A DNA stretch of 64,000 nucleotides, taken from positions 2,046,001-2,110,000 of the forward strand of contig JBAJFG010000492.1 in the NCBI GenBank assembly GCA_037903475.1, read 5' to 3'. Under the pieces are notes generated by a model. The model did not search any database. It was not told the DNA's origin and worked only from the letters and a program-made list of their open reading frames with translations. The position numbers and the translations under genes are program-made. Positions 33,060 through 43,839 of the stretch are shown in pieces. Positions within the stretch are counted from its first letter, which is position 1, and each line of letters opens with the position of its first letter. This DNA comes from Ancylostoma caninum (Eukaryota; Nematoda; Chromadorea; Rhabditida; Ancylostomatidae).

Positions 33060-35290
33060 GGATTGCTAGTAAATTAGGTAGGATAAGTGGTGTAGCGCCA
33101 TCTATTCAGAGCTGAAATGTGAGGAATTCCCATCAGTTGAGTAGCTGCAGATGTTGTTCTTCTACGTTCTACTAAAATCTTGCTCTTCACAAAAAAAGCT
33201 CCTCCCTAATATAGATGCTCAGATGCTCAGCCAGCTGACCATATGGGAGACAGCCTTCGCACAGGTGAAGGTTGTCGTGAAGGTTGTCTCTCAAACAGAT
33301 GAGGCACATGAGGACGGGGGGGGGGGGGGCGGGTATTTGCTCCTTAGTTTTCAGAGATTGTAAATTTAGTGGCTATATTCTTTTATTTTTATTTACCAGT
33401 CTGACCGTCCGGCTGAGGCTAGACTTCCAAACTTTTCCTAATGCTCGCTTCGCTCGCATTTCTTCGTCTTCACCTAGAACACTCATAACCAGACCCCAGC
33501 ACGAGCCTATCGTAGGCTCGGACCCAAAACGAAGCCCCCTTCGAAAAATTCTGATCTTACGAGGCCCTCTTTGAAAAAAGGATGACACTTTCTTCCTAAA
33601 AGCACTGCATGGAAGAATATGTATGAAAATGGGGACTACAAATGGTAAGAAAAATCACAATTTGAGACACTTGTGCACAACAGAAAATCCGGAGGAGAGG
33701 AACTCGTGCACCAGTTCTTATGAATTTTTGTAAACTTGCATTGTTGTGAAATATACATAACATGAGAATTTAGGTGCGTGAACGGCGGAACAAAAATTCT
33801 CTTCTGAAAATAGAGAAATCATGAAATTCTTTGCTAACCAGTCAGAATTACCGCACACCATTATTACTGCATACCAAAATGGTTTGGGTCACAATCGAAG
33901 ACGAATAAGTGCACAAGGGAACTGCACACAATAAAAGCAAAAAAAAAAAAAAGAATTGCAATTACATTTTGTGGTCATTAAGCTTAAGTCTAATGGAGTT
34001 ACGTTGGTCGACGTGGAACAAGAGCTGGAATTGGTTTGTTTTAGGAAATCAGAAAAGAGAAGATCATCGGCAAATGAGTCAAAACATGAAAGAAACTGAG
34101 CAGAGTACAAAAAATCTACAAGATTTCTCGGCTATTTCCCCACGTCTATTCGTTCTCCTCACGTTTAGACGCGTTTACCTTTGGAGCGCGGCAGCGCTCC
34201 ACTAAACGGGTTGCGATAGTACTTAGACGAGCGGAAAAGGAAAAATACTCAGATGATAGGAGGTGATAAGTAATAAGATGTGGGGCGTATGATAGTACAC
34301 ACCTACTAGTATAGGTGTATGGTAGGAGGTTGGAAACTTATGTGTTTCACTAGGATTATGCTAATTATGCTCCGGACAGGCTGAGCTTCTATGCCAGCCT
34401 GTCGAAAACAGGCTGGCCCCTTTACCGAACATACGATTTCTTGATTCACATAAGTTTTGTGATCTGACATCATACATTTATTGTGAGTACCACGACGCTT
34501 CTTCACCTCAGATTTGGTGTCAATCGGTCAAGTCTTGACTTTACGGGAGAGCCCTGCAATCACTCAGACTCAGAATGGCAGCATACAGTTTTCTAGTTCA
34601 CATAAGCTTAGATTGTCTTTTTCAACAACTTCTTTCCCTTCCATTAGTTCTTATCTCACTGGAGATTTCAACTCAATTCGCGCAGATTCCGTAGCGCAGA
34701 AGTCTTTGGAGTCCTCCGGATTATGGGAACCTTACATGATCTGCTCCAATCAAACTTCCCAACCTGGATCGCCGCAGTTGCTCTGCTCAAGCTACGAGCA
34801 GTTCTTTTGCAAGCCTTTTTCGTCTTTCATCGCCTTTATCAACGCATTCCTTTCCTTTGGGCCAATGAACACCACAAAATTTTTTTCCGGGGCTCAGCCC
34901 TGAACCCCGTACGAAGCCCCTTTTGCTTTTCGACCCTTTTACGAAGCCCAGCTTGCCCACCGACAAGCCGTGCTGCGACCTGCTCATAACCATGCCAAAT
35001 TTTCCAATGATTTCTACCGTCTTCTTTTTCTACATTTTCTTAATTTGGTGCGTTATCGTTCAAGGAAGACTAACCTCATTCTTCACTGAAGTTTTTTCTT
35101 TCATTTGATCAGAATAGCTAAATGTAGCTATATATCACCAATTCAATATGTAATGACCACAGGAAATGGCTCATCTCTTTTTCCTCTGTTGTTGATCAGG
35201 TGATAAGAGTAGTGAACTATAAAAGAAGAGGGTGCGGTGTGCTCAGGCAGAAATGGGATGAGAATGAGGTGAGCGCAACGCGGAGGAGAC
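33060..35290. other. No supported gene; G-run, A-run and a hairpin
   Basis: Contains a G run at about 33,317-33,330, an A run at about 33,940-33,951, and a 9-bp hairpin GCCAGCCTG/CAGGCTGGC (34,393-34,417). Fragments around 33,486-33,570 and 34,900-34,990 share CTCATAACC and ACGAAGCCCC(C/T)TT-type blocks and are probably old repeats. No exon is supported. Confidence 0.35.
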
Positions 35291-35459
35291 ACGTTGGAGG
35301 CACTAATCACATGGATGTTGCGCTACTGATTGCGGTCTGGACTTTCGCGCCGTTATGTGTTGGTAGGCGCTAGCAAAGCGATCGAGGTCCATCCCACCGG
35401 CGGACCATTACCAGAACTGGCCCGTCTTCCAGGAGTTTCCACTTTTCAAACGCCGACAC

Positions 35460-35665
35460 ATCCTTATCACATCATTAGACTCGTCTCCAAGCATTCCTCA
35501 CTTTCGTACGCCAGCGCTCCGTTATCACCACCGTGGACCCGACTCCCCACTTTTGGACACCGGTCACCCTTATCAGAGCGGTGGACCCTACTCGCAGCGT
35601 CCCTTCGCTTTGTGAGGCCGACGCTCCATTCTAACTGCGGTAGTCCCGTCGCTCTCCAGTTCCCA
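35460..35665 (+). repeat. Degenerate ~50-58 bp minisatellite, about four units
   Basis: Units share (A/G)CGCC(G/A)(A/G)C(A/G)C, a TTATCA-like centre, a GGACCC-like block and end in CCACTTT/CTCACTTT-like sequence. It resembles the style of the 2.25-kb array (repeated GGCCC/GGACCC and CCATC blocks) but I cannot prove common origin. The pentanucleotide array begins about 70 bp downstream. Confidence 0.45.
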
Positions 35666-35732
35666 TCCTTTAGAGCTGCCTTCATTCTTTGAATCTCACC
35701 ACACACATCTCTATCATTATGTTGACGTGATA

Positions 35733-35905
35733 CACACACCACACCACACCACACCACACCACACCACACCACACCACACCACACCACACCACACCACACC
35801 ACACCACACTACACACCACACACGCACCACACACACAACACCACACCACACCACACCACACCACACCACACTACACACCACACACGCACCACACTCACAA
35901 CACAC
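35733..35905 (+). repeat. ACACC/ACCAC pentanucleotide microsatellite
   Basis: Near-perfect runs of the pentamer ACACC from about 35,738 to 35,808. A CTACACACCACACACGCACC interruption is then repeated near 35,870 after a second pentamer run. The internal duplication of run plus interruption suggests unequal exchange. Frames through it give only Thr/Pro/His or Trp/Cys/Gly/Val runs and are not genes. Confidence 0.92.
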
Positions 35906-37212
35906 AGAATAAGCGATTTACTATAAGTCATGGTATTTATTTATATTTATTTACTTTTATTTCATGTTATGGTCATGACCTCATTTGAGGCTTCCAAACG
36001 TAAAATGGATAGAATTTTGATGCACTGTTGCGTGAGCTATCAACTGATGTTTAACATGCGTTCACAAGTTTGTTTCTGGCATGGGTCGATTTTCTGCTGA
36101 AGTACAGGAAAACGGAAAAGTAGGGTTCGTTGGGACGCCGTCATGGACGAAAGGATGAGGATGGAAAAAAGTACGTTCCCAATGTTATAGGTGAAGGTCC
36201 GCTCTTTACGGCAGTGCAGAGCGAGAGTCCCGAGATGACCTGCGTCCCCCTGCCATTTTCGCCAAAGTTGACGAACTTTTCGCTATATTGGTATTTGTCT
36301 CCCTGCCATCCATCTAGAAAGAAGCACCCACGGATCTGAAGCACTTTTGGAATTCTTCTCTTTAAGTAGTCTTAGGGCGTATAGATTGTTCCGAGAAAAG
36401 TTCTTTTCCCGAAGCTATAGATCCTCGTGAATTTGAAGGTATGCCACGTTTTTGCGCCTACCGAGCTCAGGCGACGCAGCCTGGCTGGAAAGTACGGTCC
36501 TTACGCAGTATTCCATCACCTGTGCTTTCAGGAGATATACAACTTGTTGCCTGAAAGAGCCTCTGTCCCGCTGCCATTTTCGTTAAAGTTCCGAATTTTC
36601 GAGATTTGGGGCCATTTTTCAAGATTTTCCGGAAAGCTCGTGAAATGATACGGTTATACGCGTATTCAACTCGTCATTCTGCGTCGATTCATATATAACT
36701 CTCCTACGTTTGATCGCAGGAAACCCGATTTCTGAAAGGGGAGAGAAGGCATAACGGGCCGCCTCCCCTGTCAGTGAAAACTCTCCTCATTCTGCACACT
36801 ATTTCGCTGCCATGGGGAGACGGCCCGCTATACCGTCTCTCCCCTTTTAGAAATCGGGTTTCCCGCTACCAAATTTAGTATTGTTATATACGAATCGACG
36901 CAGAATGACGAGATGAATACGCGTGTAACCGTGCCATTTCACGAGCTTTCCGGGAAATCCTGAAAAACTGCCCCAAATCTCGAAAATTCGGAATTTGACG
37001 AAAATGGCAGCGGGACAGAAGCTCTTTAAGGCAACAAGTTGTATATCTCCTGAAAGCACAGGTGATGCACTACTGTGTGAGGACCGTACTTTCCAGCCAG
37101 GCTGCGTCGCCTGAGTTCGGTAGGCGCGCAAACGTGGCATACCTTCAAATTTTCCCTGACTTCACGAGGATCTATAGCTTCGGGAAGAGAACTTTTCCCG
37201 GAACATTATATA

Positions 37213-37368
37213 CATGGAACTCCAAACGTACGCAGACAACAGTCGGGACCGCGGTGCGGCTCTCTTGGGCAGAGACGCAGGCGCTCATCAAGCTTAGCTC
37301 CTGTGTCTCTGCCCAAGAGAGCCGCATCGCAGTCCTGACTCTTGTCTGCGTACGTTTGAAGTTCTCTG
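37213..37368. mobile_element. 156-bp TA-flanked palindromic MITE nested in foldback arm
   Basis: Ends CATGGAACTCCAAACGTACG and CGTACGTTTGAAGTTCTCTG are imperfect inverted copies, with TA on each side (37,211-37,212 and 37,369-37,370). The interior is almost fully palindromic: GCGGCTCTCTTGGGCAGAGA near 37,256 pairs with its complement near 37,305. The left foldback arm lacks this segment, which gives the empty-site comparison. It is non-coding and probably moved by a Tc1/mariner-type transposase. Confidence 0.82.
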
Positions 37369-37559
37369 TACGTTCTAAGACTACTGATAGAGGAGAATCT
37401 CAAAAATGCTTCAGATCCGTGGGTGCTTCTTCCTGGAGCCGATGGCAGGGAGACAAAAACCAATGTAGCGAAAAGTTCGTCAACTTTGGCGAAAGTGACA
37501 GGGAGATGCAGGTCGTCTCGGGTTTCCCGTTCTGCACTGCGGTAAAGAGCAGACCTTAA

Positions 37560-38248
37560 AGGCAGTGTCCAGGCAAAAACTTCGATACTTCAAACTCGGC
37601 ATCTTCTTCCCTTCTCGAGGAGCTGATTGCAACTGTATAGGTTTTAGCCATAGAAACCTTGAAATTTGCGATTTTTGGTGGGTTAAAAGTTACGATGTTG
37701 TCAGGTGAAAACTGAGAACGTGCTATGAGGCTCTCGCATTTAGGAAAAAACCAGCTAATTCTTGCTAACCATGGCATACAATATACAATATGTTTCGAAA
37801 ATAATTTCTCTTTTTTTCCGTTGGTATCTTTTCTATTAACCAATTATTTTCCAAAATTCGGGTCGAAATTCTTGACCAGTATCGATTGATTGCAATACGT
37901 GTCAGATTCAAAAGTGCTTGTTCAACAAGCTGATCCATGTTGGTGTGAGTGCCTCCCCAGCATAAGGGAATGGAGAGGGACCAGACTGTCAGACAGCTGA
38001 ACATGTCTTGATCATCTCAGACAAGATTTGATCTGTTTTCACAAAATCATTTGACGAAACTCCTTCAGACAGCACTGCTTCCAGAGCTTATAAAGAGACA
38101 TAGTCTGCACGGATCCTGCTAGAAACAGGCACTTAGGTGCAGACGGCAACGTACCATCTAAATCTCAAAGAGAATTGAATTTAATTGCGGGCTGGGCACT
38201 GGATCCGCTTTGGGAATTAATAGTGAAGATTCTGCCTGAACACTGCCT
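37560..38248. mobile_element. 689-bp TTAA-flanked element nested in foldback arm
   Basis: The left end AGGCAGTGTCCAGGCA and right end, read inward, AGGCAGTGTTCAGGCA, give a ~24-bp TIR with four mismatches. TTAA lies on both sides (37,556-37,559 and 38,249-38,252). The uninterrupted left foldback arm has TTCA-type sequence at the equivalent point (GGACCTTCACC on its complement), consistent with insertion at a TTAA-like target. TTAA duplication is the signature of piggyBac-type elements; a 3-bp TTA/TAA duplication (PIF/Harbinger type) cannot be excluded because TTAA is palindromic. No transposase frame is present. Confidence 0.78.
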
Positions 38249-38984
38249 TTAACCTATAACAATACGACCGTACTTTTTTTCCATCCTCATCCTTTCGTCC
38301 ATGACGGCCTCCCAACCGAACCCTACGTTTCCGTTTTCCTGTACTTCAGCAGAAAATCGACCCATGCTATAAACAAACTTGTGAACACATGTTATATACC
38401 ATTTCACAGCTCATGCAACGGTGCATCGAAATTCTATCCGTTTTACGTTTGGAAGAGATGGAGACGAAAAATAATCGAAAGAATGTTATAGTTTTCAAGC
38501 TTCGGCTTCGCCCCGCCCCCCCCCCTTCCTAGAGTGATGGTCCTCCCTGGGTCCGGCCTGAAAGTGAAGGTGGGTGGTGCCTCTGTGTCGGAGTATTCCA
38601 CCCATGCAGCTGACTGTTGGCATGAGGTACATTAATCCTGCTTGCTTCACTCTTTGAATTAATTAAAAAGAAGAATACAGCTGTAGTTGGAGTTCGGCAC
38701 AAGCTTAGCTCGAGGAGAAAAAAATTACGAAGTCCCTTTTGACCTAGTCAAAAATCTATGAAGCCGCCATTGTGAACGACTTTAAACATGCTGTGCAAAG
38801 AATATTGATTTCGTGCTTTCAATGCACGTCGACATCTCCACACGGAGTTTTAACAGTTTTAAGTTTTAACAAGTGTGATGGCCCTGGAGCACGTTAACAC
38901 GCTAGCACCATCATATAGTTTTACCTGAATTTCCAGCTCAAATTCGAAGGAAGGTGAAGGCTTAGTTTGACAGAACATTACTTC

Positions 38985-40045
38985 CTGAATACAATAGTTT
39001 GAATAAAATTGGAAATAATTGATTTCGGGAGAAGTTATTTGAAGAAATTGCGTCGAAGTGGTGTTGATACCGTTTTTTTTAGCAATTTTTTCGGCTATAA
39101 CTAAATAAACGAGGCAATTTTATTACTCCTGGAACGAGCAACCTCTCCTCTAGCTAAACGTGTCGATGCAATTGGAAATATTTGATTTCAAAGAAAGTTC
39201 TTCAAAGAAAATTTCTTGGACCGGTGCTGAACCCTAAATTTTAGGGTAAATTTAGGGTTCAGAAAATTCCTGAGCAATATTTCCTTTCAAAATTAAATAA
39301 TTCCAATATCCTCTGATAGTTGGAAGTAGAGTCGTACTCGTAATCCAACTACAAAGTTTGAACATGATCCATTCAGTACCAACGATGTTATGGATACTGC
39401 GTGGTACTTTTTCACGTATAACTCCTTCCAAAATCAATTAAATCCAATTCTTTCTTACGGTTGGATAGAACATTGCCAGATGCAGCTATGTGCCTGTTTT
39501 CAGCAGGCTCCGTGCAGAAACTGTCCGTTTAGGAGTGCTGACAGCAGTGATGTAGGCAGAATTTTCGCATGATAACCGGTCAAACTCGTTTCAAAATCAA
39601 ATAATTCCAATTTCCTCTGGCAGTTGGTGCTGAAGTCGTATTCGTAATCTTTTTACAAGGTTCGAGCAGGATCCGTTCAGTACCAACGGTGCTGTGGGCA
39701 CTGCTTGCTGCTTTTCAGCTGTAACTCTTACCAAATTCAATTAAATCCAATTCTCTTTGAGATTTAGATGGTACGTTGCCGTCTGCAACTAAGGCCTGTT
39801 CCTAGCAAGATCCGTGCAGAATCTGTCTCTTTATAAGCGCTGGAAGCAGTGCTGTCTGCAGGAGTTTCGCTTGATAGCCTCATAAACTTCTGCCAAAATT
39901 AATTAATTCCAACTTCCTTCGAGATTTGGAGAATGAGTAGTATGTGCACTCTTGTTACAAAATTTCAGCACGATCCGTCTAGTACAAACGATGTCATGGG
40001 TGCAGTTAGGTGCTTTTTCGAGTGTAATTTTTAAAAGATTTCGAT
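38985..40045. repeat. Partly palindromic array of ~304-bp units
   Basis: On the right, units repeat at 304 and 303 bp (GATCCATTCAGTACC at 39,366; GATCCGTTCAGTACC at 39,670; GATCCGTCTAGTAC at 39,973). A half-unit AATCAATTAAATCCAATTC / AATCAAATAATTCCAATTT alternates at about 140-165 bp. On the left, the same AATTCCAATT block is inverted (AATTGGAAATAATTGATTTC at 39,008 and a near copy at about 39,170, ~162 bp apart). The inversion centre coincides with the palindrome CCCTAAATTTTAGGG at about 39,231-39,245. It is non-coding. Confidence 0.75.
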
Positions 40046-40289
40046 TCTGTTCTTATTTCAGTCAGAATTAGTAGAACTCATGGATGAAGAATTCCTCGGT
40101 GCAATCGGCCTTCTTTACTCTTATTTGCAAAGGAGTGTGCGGTTTTCCGACCAAGGTCCAAATCCCAGCTACGAAGTCCCTTTTACTCACCTCATCTTTT
40201 ACGACGTGCCATTTGCCTTGAGTCAAGTTCCTGCCGAAGTCTGGCTGTAGTTCAAAATAACAACAAGCCTGCGGTTTTTGTGAAGTTCT

Positions 40290-40915
40290 CCGACGAGTTT
40301 GCTTTCAAAGAATATTTCTGGTCAATTTGGGCGGGAGCAATATCATAGGGGGTATCAATAGTTTCCGACCTAGAATACTTCCAAAAGATCAGCAGCGACG
40401 AAATTTCGTTATAGTGGAATGTAGATTCCCCTAACAATTAAACACTTCTCTTACCTCGATTTCAATTTTTTATACCGTTGGAAGAGCTATTTTCATCACA
40501 TAAGTTATAATAGCTTTCAACCTCAACGGGCAATTTCAGTTTGTTGTCATCTCTGCATCTCACTGCTCGAAGAAGCTTTTTGAATTTTCCAAGCAGAGAG
40601 TAGTTTCCGGGTGCCGAGCCCGGACTATATGATGTTTGAGTCAGAGTCAGTGATCCGAATCCGCATTCTCGTGTTGTCCAGAACTTGAAGAATCCCACTT
40701 TGGTTAGACTAGAGAAAGCGCCATAAAATTTGAATGTGTCAACTTAAGAATACGAAGCTTGACAAGCTAGCTCAAAATATTTTAGGCTGCACGACCCACC
40801 CGAAGTTCTGAGGAAAAATGAATGCAGCAGCTCAAGGTGGGCAGCTTTTTGATACCCCTGTATTAGATTATTGGTCTCTATCCCTAAATGGGAGGTACCC
40901 CAATTTGGGGAGCAT
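40290..40915 (+). repeat. Dispersed ~0.6-kb repeat, copy 2 (partner at 26.9 kb)
   Basis: AGTTTCCGACCTAGAATACT, CTTACCTCGATTTCAATTTT, CACTGCTCGAAGAAGC, GCTCAAGGTGGGCAGC and TTTTTGATACCCCTGTA appear in the same order as in the 26,880-27,470 copy. No open frame of interest. Confidence 0.6.
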
Positions 40916-40919
40916 ACAC

Positions 40920-43120
40920 GTATGCTCATGCTGTGTTTTCAGATAGATTTAGGAAGAAAACAGAGAAGGAGCTGTTAATCGTGTCAGTCTGCTCGTTCGA
41001 GTGATGATTTCATTGTGCTAAGGACATTAGTGATGCTAATAATAGTGTCTTGAGAATGAGGTGAATCTGAATGGCCTAGGATACTTCCGAGTTTTTTTTT
41101 TCTCTGTTGGCGCTTATCTTCACAAGCGAGTCTCTCATAGGTTTTTTCGCAATGCAAAGCCACATACAGTTCCGGTCTCGACTAAATCCATCAGTATGTC
41201 ATCGACAGCAGTACTGCTGCCCACTGCTATGCAGTTCCATGCAAAACGAACATCACATATGCGTGTCTCCGCTCGCATGTTGCATCCGACTCTGTGTGGT
41301 TTTTCGAAGCGCTTCCTACACAGCGAGACACATCAGTCGCGTTCATCATGCTTCCCATGAATGCTTCTATGCCTCAACTACAATTAATGTGGTAGATATG
41401 TTATTGTCTTCTGTAAAACAGATAGAACGAAGCGCAAAGAAATCCATTGCTGTCCTATATTTGCACCGAAGGACACCGCTGCTTTGGTTTTTTTTGTCTG
41501 CACCGAATCAGACTTAGGGAACTGCAGGAAGTTTCATCATGAAATTTCTTTAAGCGCACCTTCGCCTGTGATATGCTTTCAACAACCTTCACTTCTACCC
41601 TTGCTTGCATCATAGCATCACTTGAGCGACGCTAACGCTCCGTCGATCAATATTTGTCGCTGGTTTCGCTCCACCGTTACTGCGCAGTGAAAGTTGAGAA
41701 GAATGAATTTCGGGTTCATGTCAAGAGCGTATAAGAGTTTAAGAGGACATGGCAGTCAGAGTTGTGAGATCCCACATTTTCAGAGAACTATGATGCGAAA
41801 CCTAATTCCTACTCTGGGTTTTCGTCAAAATTCGAAATTGGGTAGACGCTGCAGCTGCTGGAATTGCAAAAAGCCCACATAGAGCAGAATTCCCCAAGAA
41901 AATGAATGAATCAGAATGAACATACCTCAAATTGTAGCTCACTTTTTCACACATTCTGGAGAGAGTCGGAATCATTTTTGTGCTCGTAACCTCAGCTTTT
42001 TTAGTTATTTCATTTGATCAACTCCTCAAATTTATGGTGGATGCTGAAATTGCTTGCAACTTAAAAGGAAACCTGAGATTTAGGAGGCGTTAATGGAGCT
42101 GGTTCTATGGCTGAGGTCTTCTCTCAGCATGCAGGAATGTAGAACTGCTACAGAGCTCAAATACAGCAGCCAACAATCACTTATGGCTGAGTGCAATAAA
42201 TGCCCTGTCATTATTCTAAATTAGCTTTCGCTCGACTATCTATGTGTACGGAATCTGCTTTCACATGGATACATTTCGATAATTGAGCTCAGTACGTCTT
42301 GTATTATCTGCAAGATTGCATGCAGAACAGCGGCCCTTAGAAATTTTGATCTTATGATTCCAACTTTGTATGTTGTATTATACCAAAATTTTTAAAGTAA
42401 TAGATTATGAGCGGACATCTCATTAATAAAGACAAATTATTGTTGTTTTGTAGCAGGTTGCCGACAACATTTCGCACTGTATCAATCTGGAAATTTGAAG
42501 ACTTTCATGAGTGGTAAAAACTGGGAAATGCGAAATTAGCTATCGCTGTAGCAGTTTTTTTTTTCTTGAAGAACTTTAATAACATATATCCTGCATGTGT
42601 CTTCTCGCTGTATTTACAAGGGTTGCGCAAGAGGCTATTTGAGTAGGTCGAAATGAAACCTATTTGGTTTGAAGCTTCGCATAAGAATGTGATGCAATAT
42701 GCGTACCACTTCGCCCCATGGGCCTTGGCAATTTCAACCAGGCAGCCGTAGGAGATGGTGCACCTTCAAACGAATAGTATATGCGACCATCTTTGAATCT
42801 TGGCATTGTGGAGCGTTAGTCAGTGGAAATCACTTCAGCAGTTGGCTAAGATTGTTAGCTGACATTATTCCGGCTAACGTTTTGGCGTCGTCGCCTTCGT
42901 CAGAGCCTTCGTAGCCGTAAGCTGTGATGGCAGCGGACCACCTAGCGTAAGAATTGAGCCGCTTTCTAAAACGTTAGATCGTTGCGTCTAGCCTGCTAAG
43001 TTCGATTCTCAATGAGGAGCTTTGAAATTCATTGGTTGTTCCTTTGCCGGAAACGCTGGATGAGGTCGCGAGAATGAAATCTTGCGAGCCCACAGTATAC
43101 ATGTGGCCAAATCGAACATA
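40920..43120. other. No supported gene
   Basis: A moderately GC-richer patch at 41,120-41,350 is open in two plus frames (99 and 136 codons), but the two translations overlap and neither shows a domain or splice support. The rest is AT-rich with short open stretches only. Confidence 0.35.
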
Positions 43121-43124
43121 TCCG

Positions 43125-43345
43125 ACGAAATTTTCGAATATTCGAATAATTCATTCATTCGGCCTTTCGAAGAATGGGCATATTCGAACTATTCATTCAT
43201 TTGGGTTGTTCATAATTAGAGTGTGTTCGAATAACTCGTTTATTCGGGCACCTAGAGAAAGCTAGTATTCGAACAACTCGTTCATTCGACTGTCTGAGAG
43301 GTGCCAAATTTCAATTATTCATTTATTAGGCTTGGGAACATTTGA
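43125..43345. repeat. TTCGAATA-rich array D
   Basis: Repeats of TTCGAATAATTCATTCATTCGG and shorter forms. Here the TTCGAATA motif alternates with ATTCATTC blocks, a variant shared with array E. The 200 bp between D and E (about 43,350-43,550) is more GC-rich and unlike the arrays, so D and E may be the two ends of one element. Confidence 0.65.
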
Positions 43346-43549
43346 AATTTGAATAAAGATGGCATGATGGCTATTATAGCGAGCAATAGGTATCCACTAA
43401 CAAGGTCATGCCTCAAAGGCTCGTTGCGACCCCCAGCAATTCCCGCAAATCCCCTGACGAGACCCTGATATGTCCTGAGGCCGATCTTTCCTGGTGCGAG
43501 TAACAAAGGTTGATAGTGGCAGCCGGGAACTGTAATTGAAATGGTATTG

Positions 43550-43835
43550 GACCGAATATTCGATTCGAATTATTCATTCTTTCGGTGGTTTCAAAAAGTC
43601 GGTTATTCGAATGATTCATTCATTCGGGTAGCCGAAAAAGTCCTACATTCGAATAATTCGTTCATTCGCATATTTTAGAAACACCTTATTCGAATTATTC
43701 AAATGTTCGAATATTGCAAAAATTCCCATATTCGAACTACTCAGAATTCGAATATTTCAAAATTTCTATTTTTCGAATTATTCAAAAATTCGAATATTTC
43801 GAAAATCGTCGATTATTCCAATGTATAGCCCACAG
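43550..43835. repeat. TTCGAATA-rich array E with conserved terminal motif
   Basis: CGAATATTCGATTCGAATTA, ATTCATTCATTCGGGTAGCC and many TTCGAATATTTC-like runs, ending in TTCCAATGTATAGCCCACAG. That ending parallels ACCATTGTATAGCCGGCG at the edge of array A (11.2 kb), which supports a common mobile or satellite origin. Confidence 0.68.
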
Positions 43836-43839
43836 TCAT

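Larger units (their letters stand above)
35991..38455. mobile_element. 2.46-kb foldback element with two nested insertions
   Basis: The left arm 35,991-36,768 and right arm 36,814-38,455 are inverted copies around a ~45-bp loop. Matching landmarks are CTTCCAAACGTAAAA at 35,991 against TTTTACGTTTGGAAG ending 38,455, CGATTTTCTGCTGAAGTACA against its complement near 38,340-38,365, GCCTGGCTGGAAAGTACGGT against ACCGTACTTTCCAGCCAGGC near 37,083, and AAACCCGATTTCTGAAAGGG against its complement near 36,850. The right arm is longer only because of two insertions (37,213-37,368 and 37,560-38,248); without them it is about 0.8 kb, like the left. No transposase frame is seen. Flanking target duplications are not evident. 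Confidence 0.88.

Noticed and set aside
35682..35912. Several open frames across the ACACC array on both strands.
   Set aside because: They simply translate the pentanucleotide repeat and have no coding signals.
37062..37559. 165-codon open frame, the longest on the plus strand.
   Set aside because: It runs across the foldback arm, a nested MITE and the edge of a second insertion, so it is a by-product of insertions.
42955..43020. A tRNA-like patch with AAGTTCGATTCTC.
   Set aside because: Only the T-loop-like motif is present; no matching D-arm, anticodon stem or paired acceptor ends could be drawn. No other tRNA, rRNA or spliced-leader RNA gene was found by eye.
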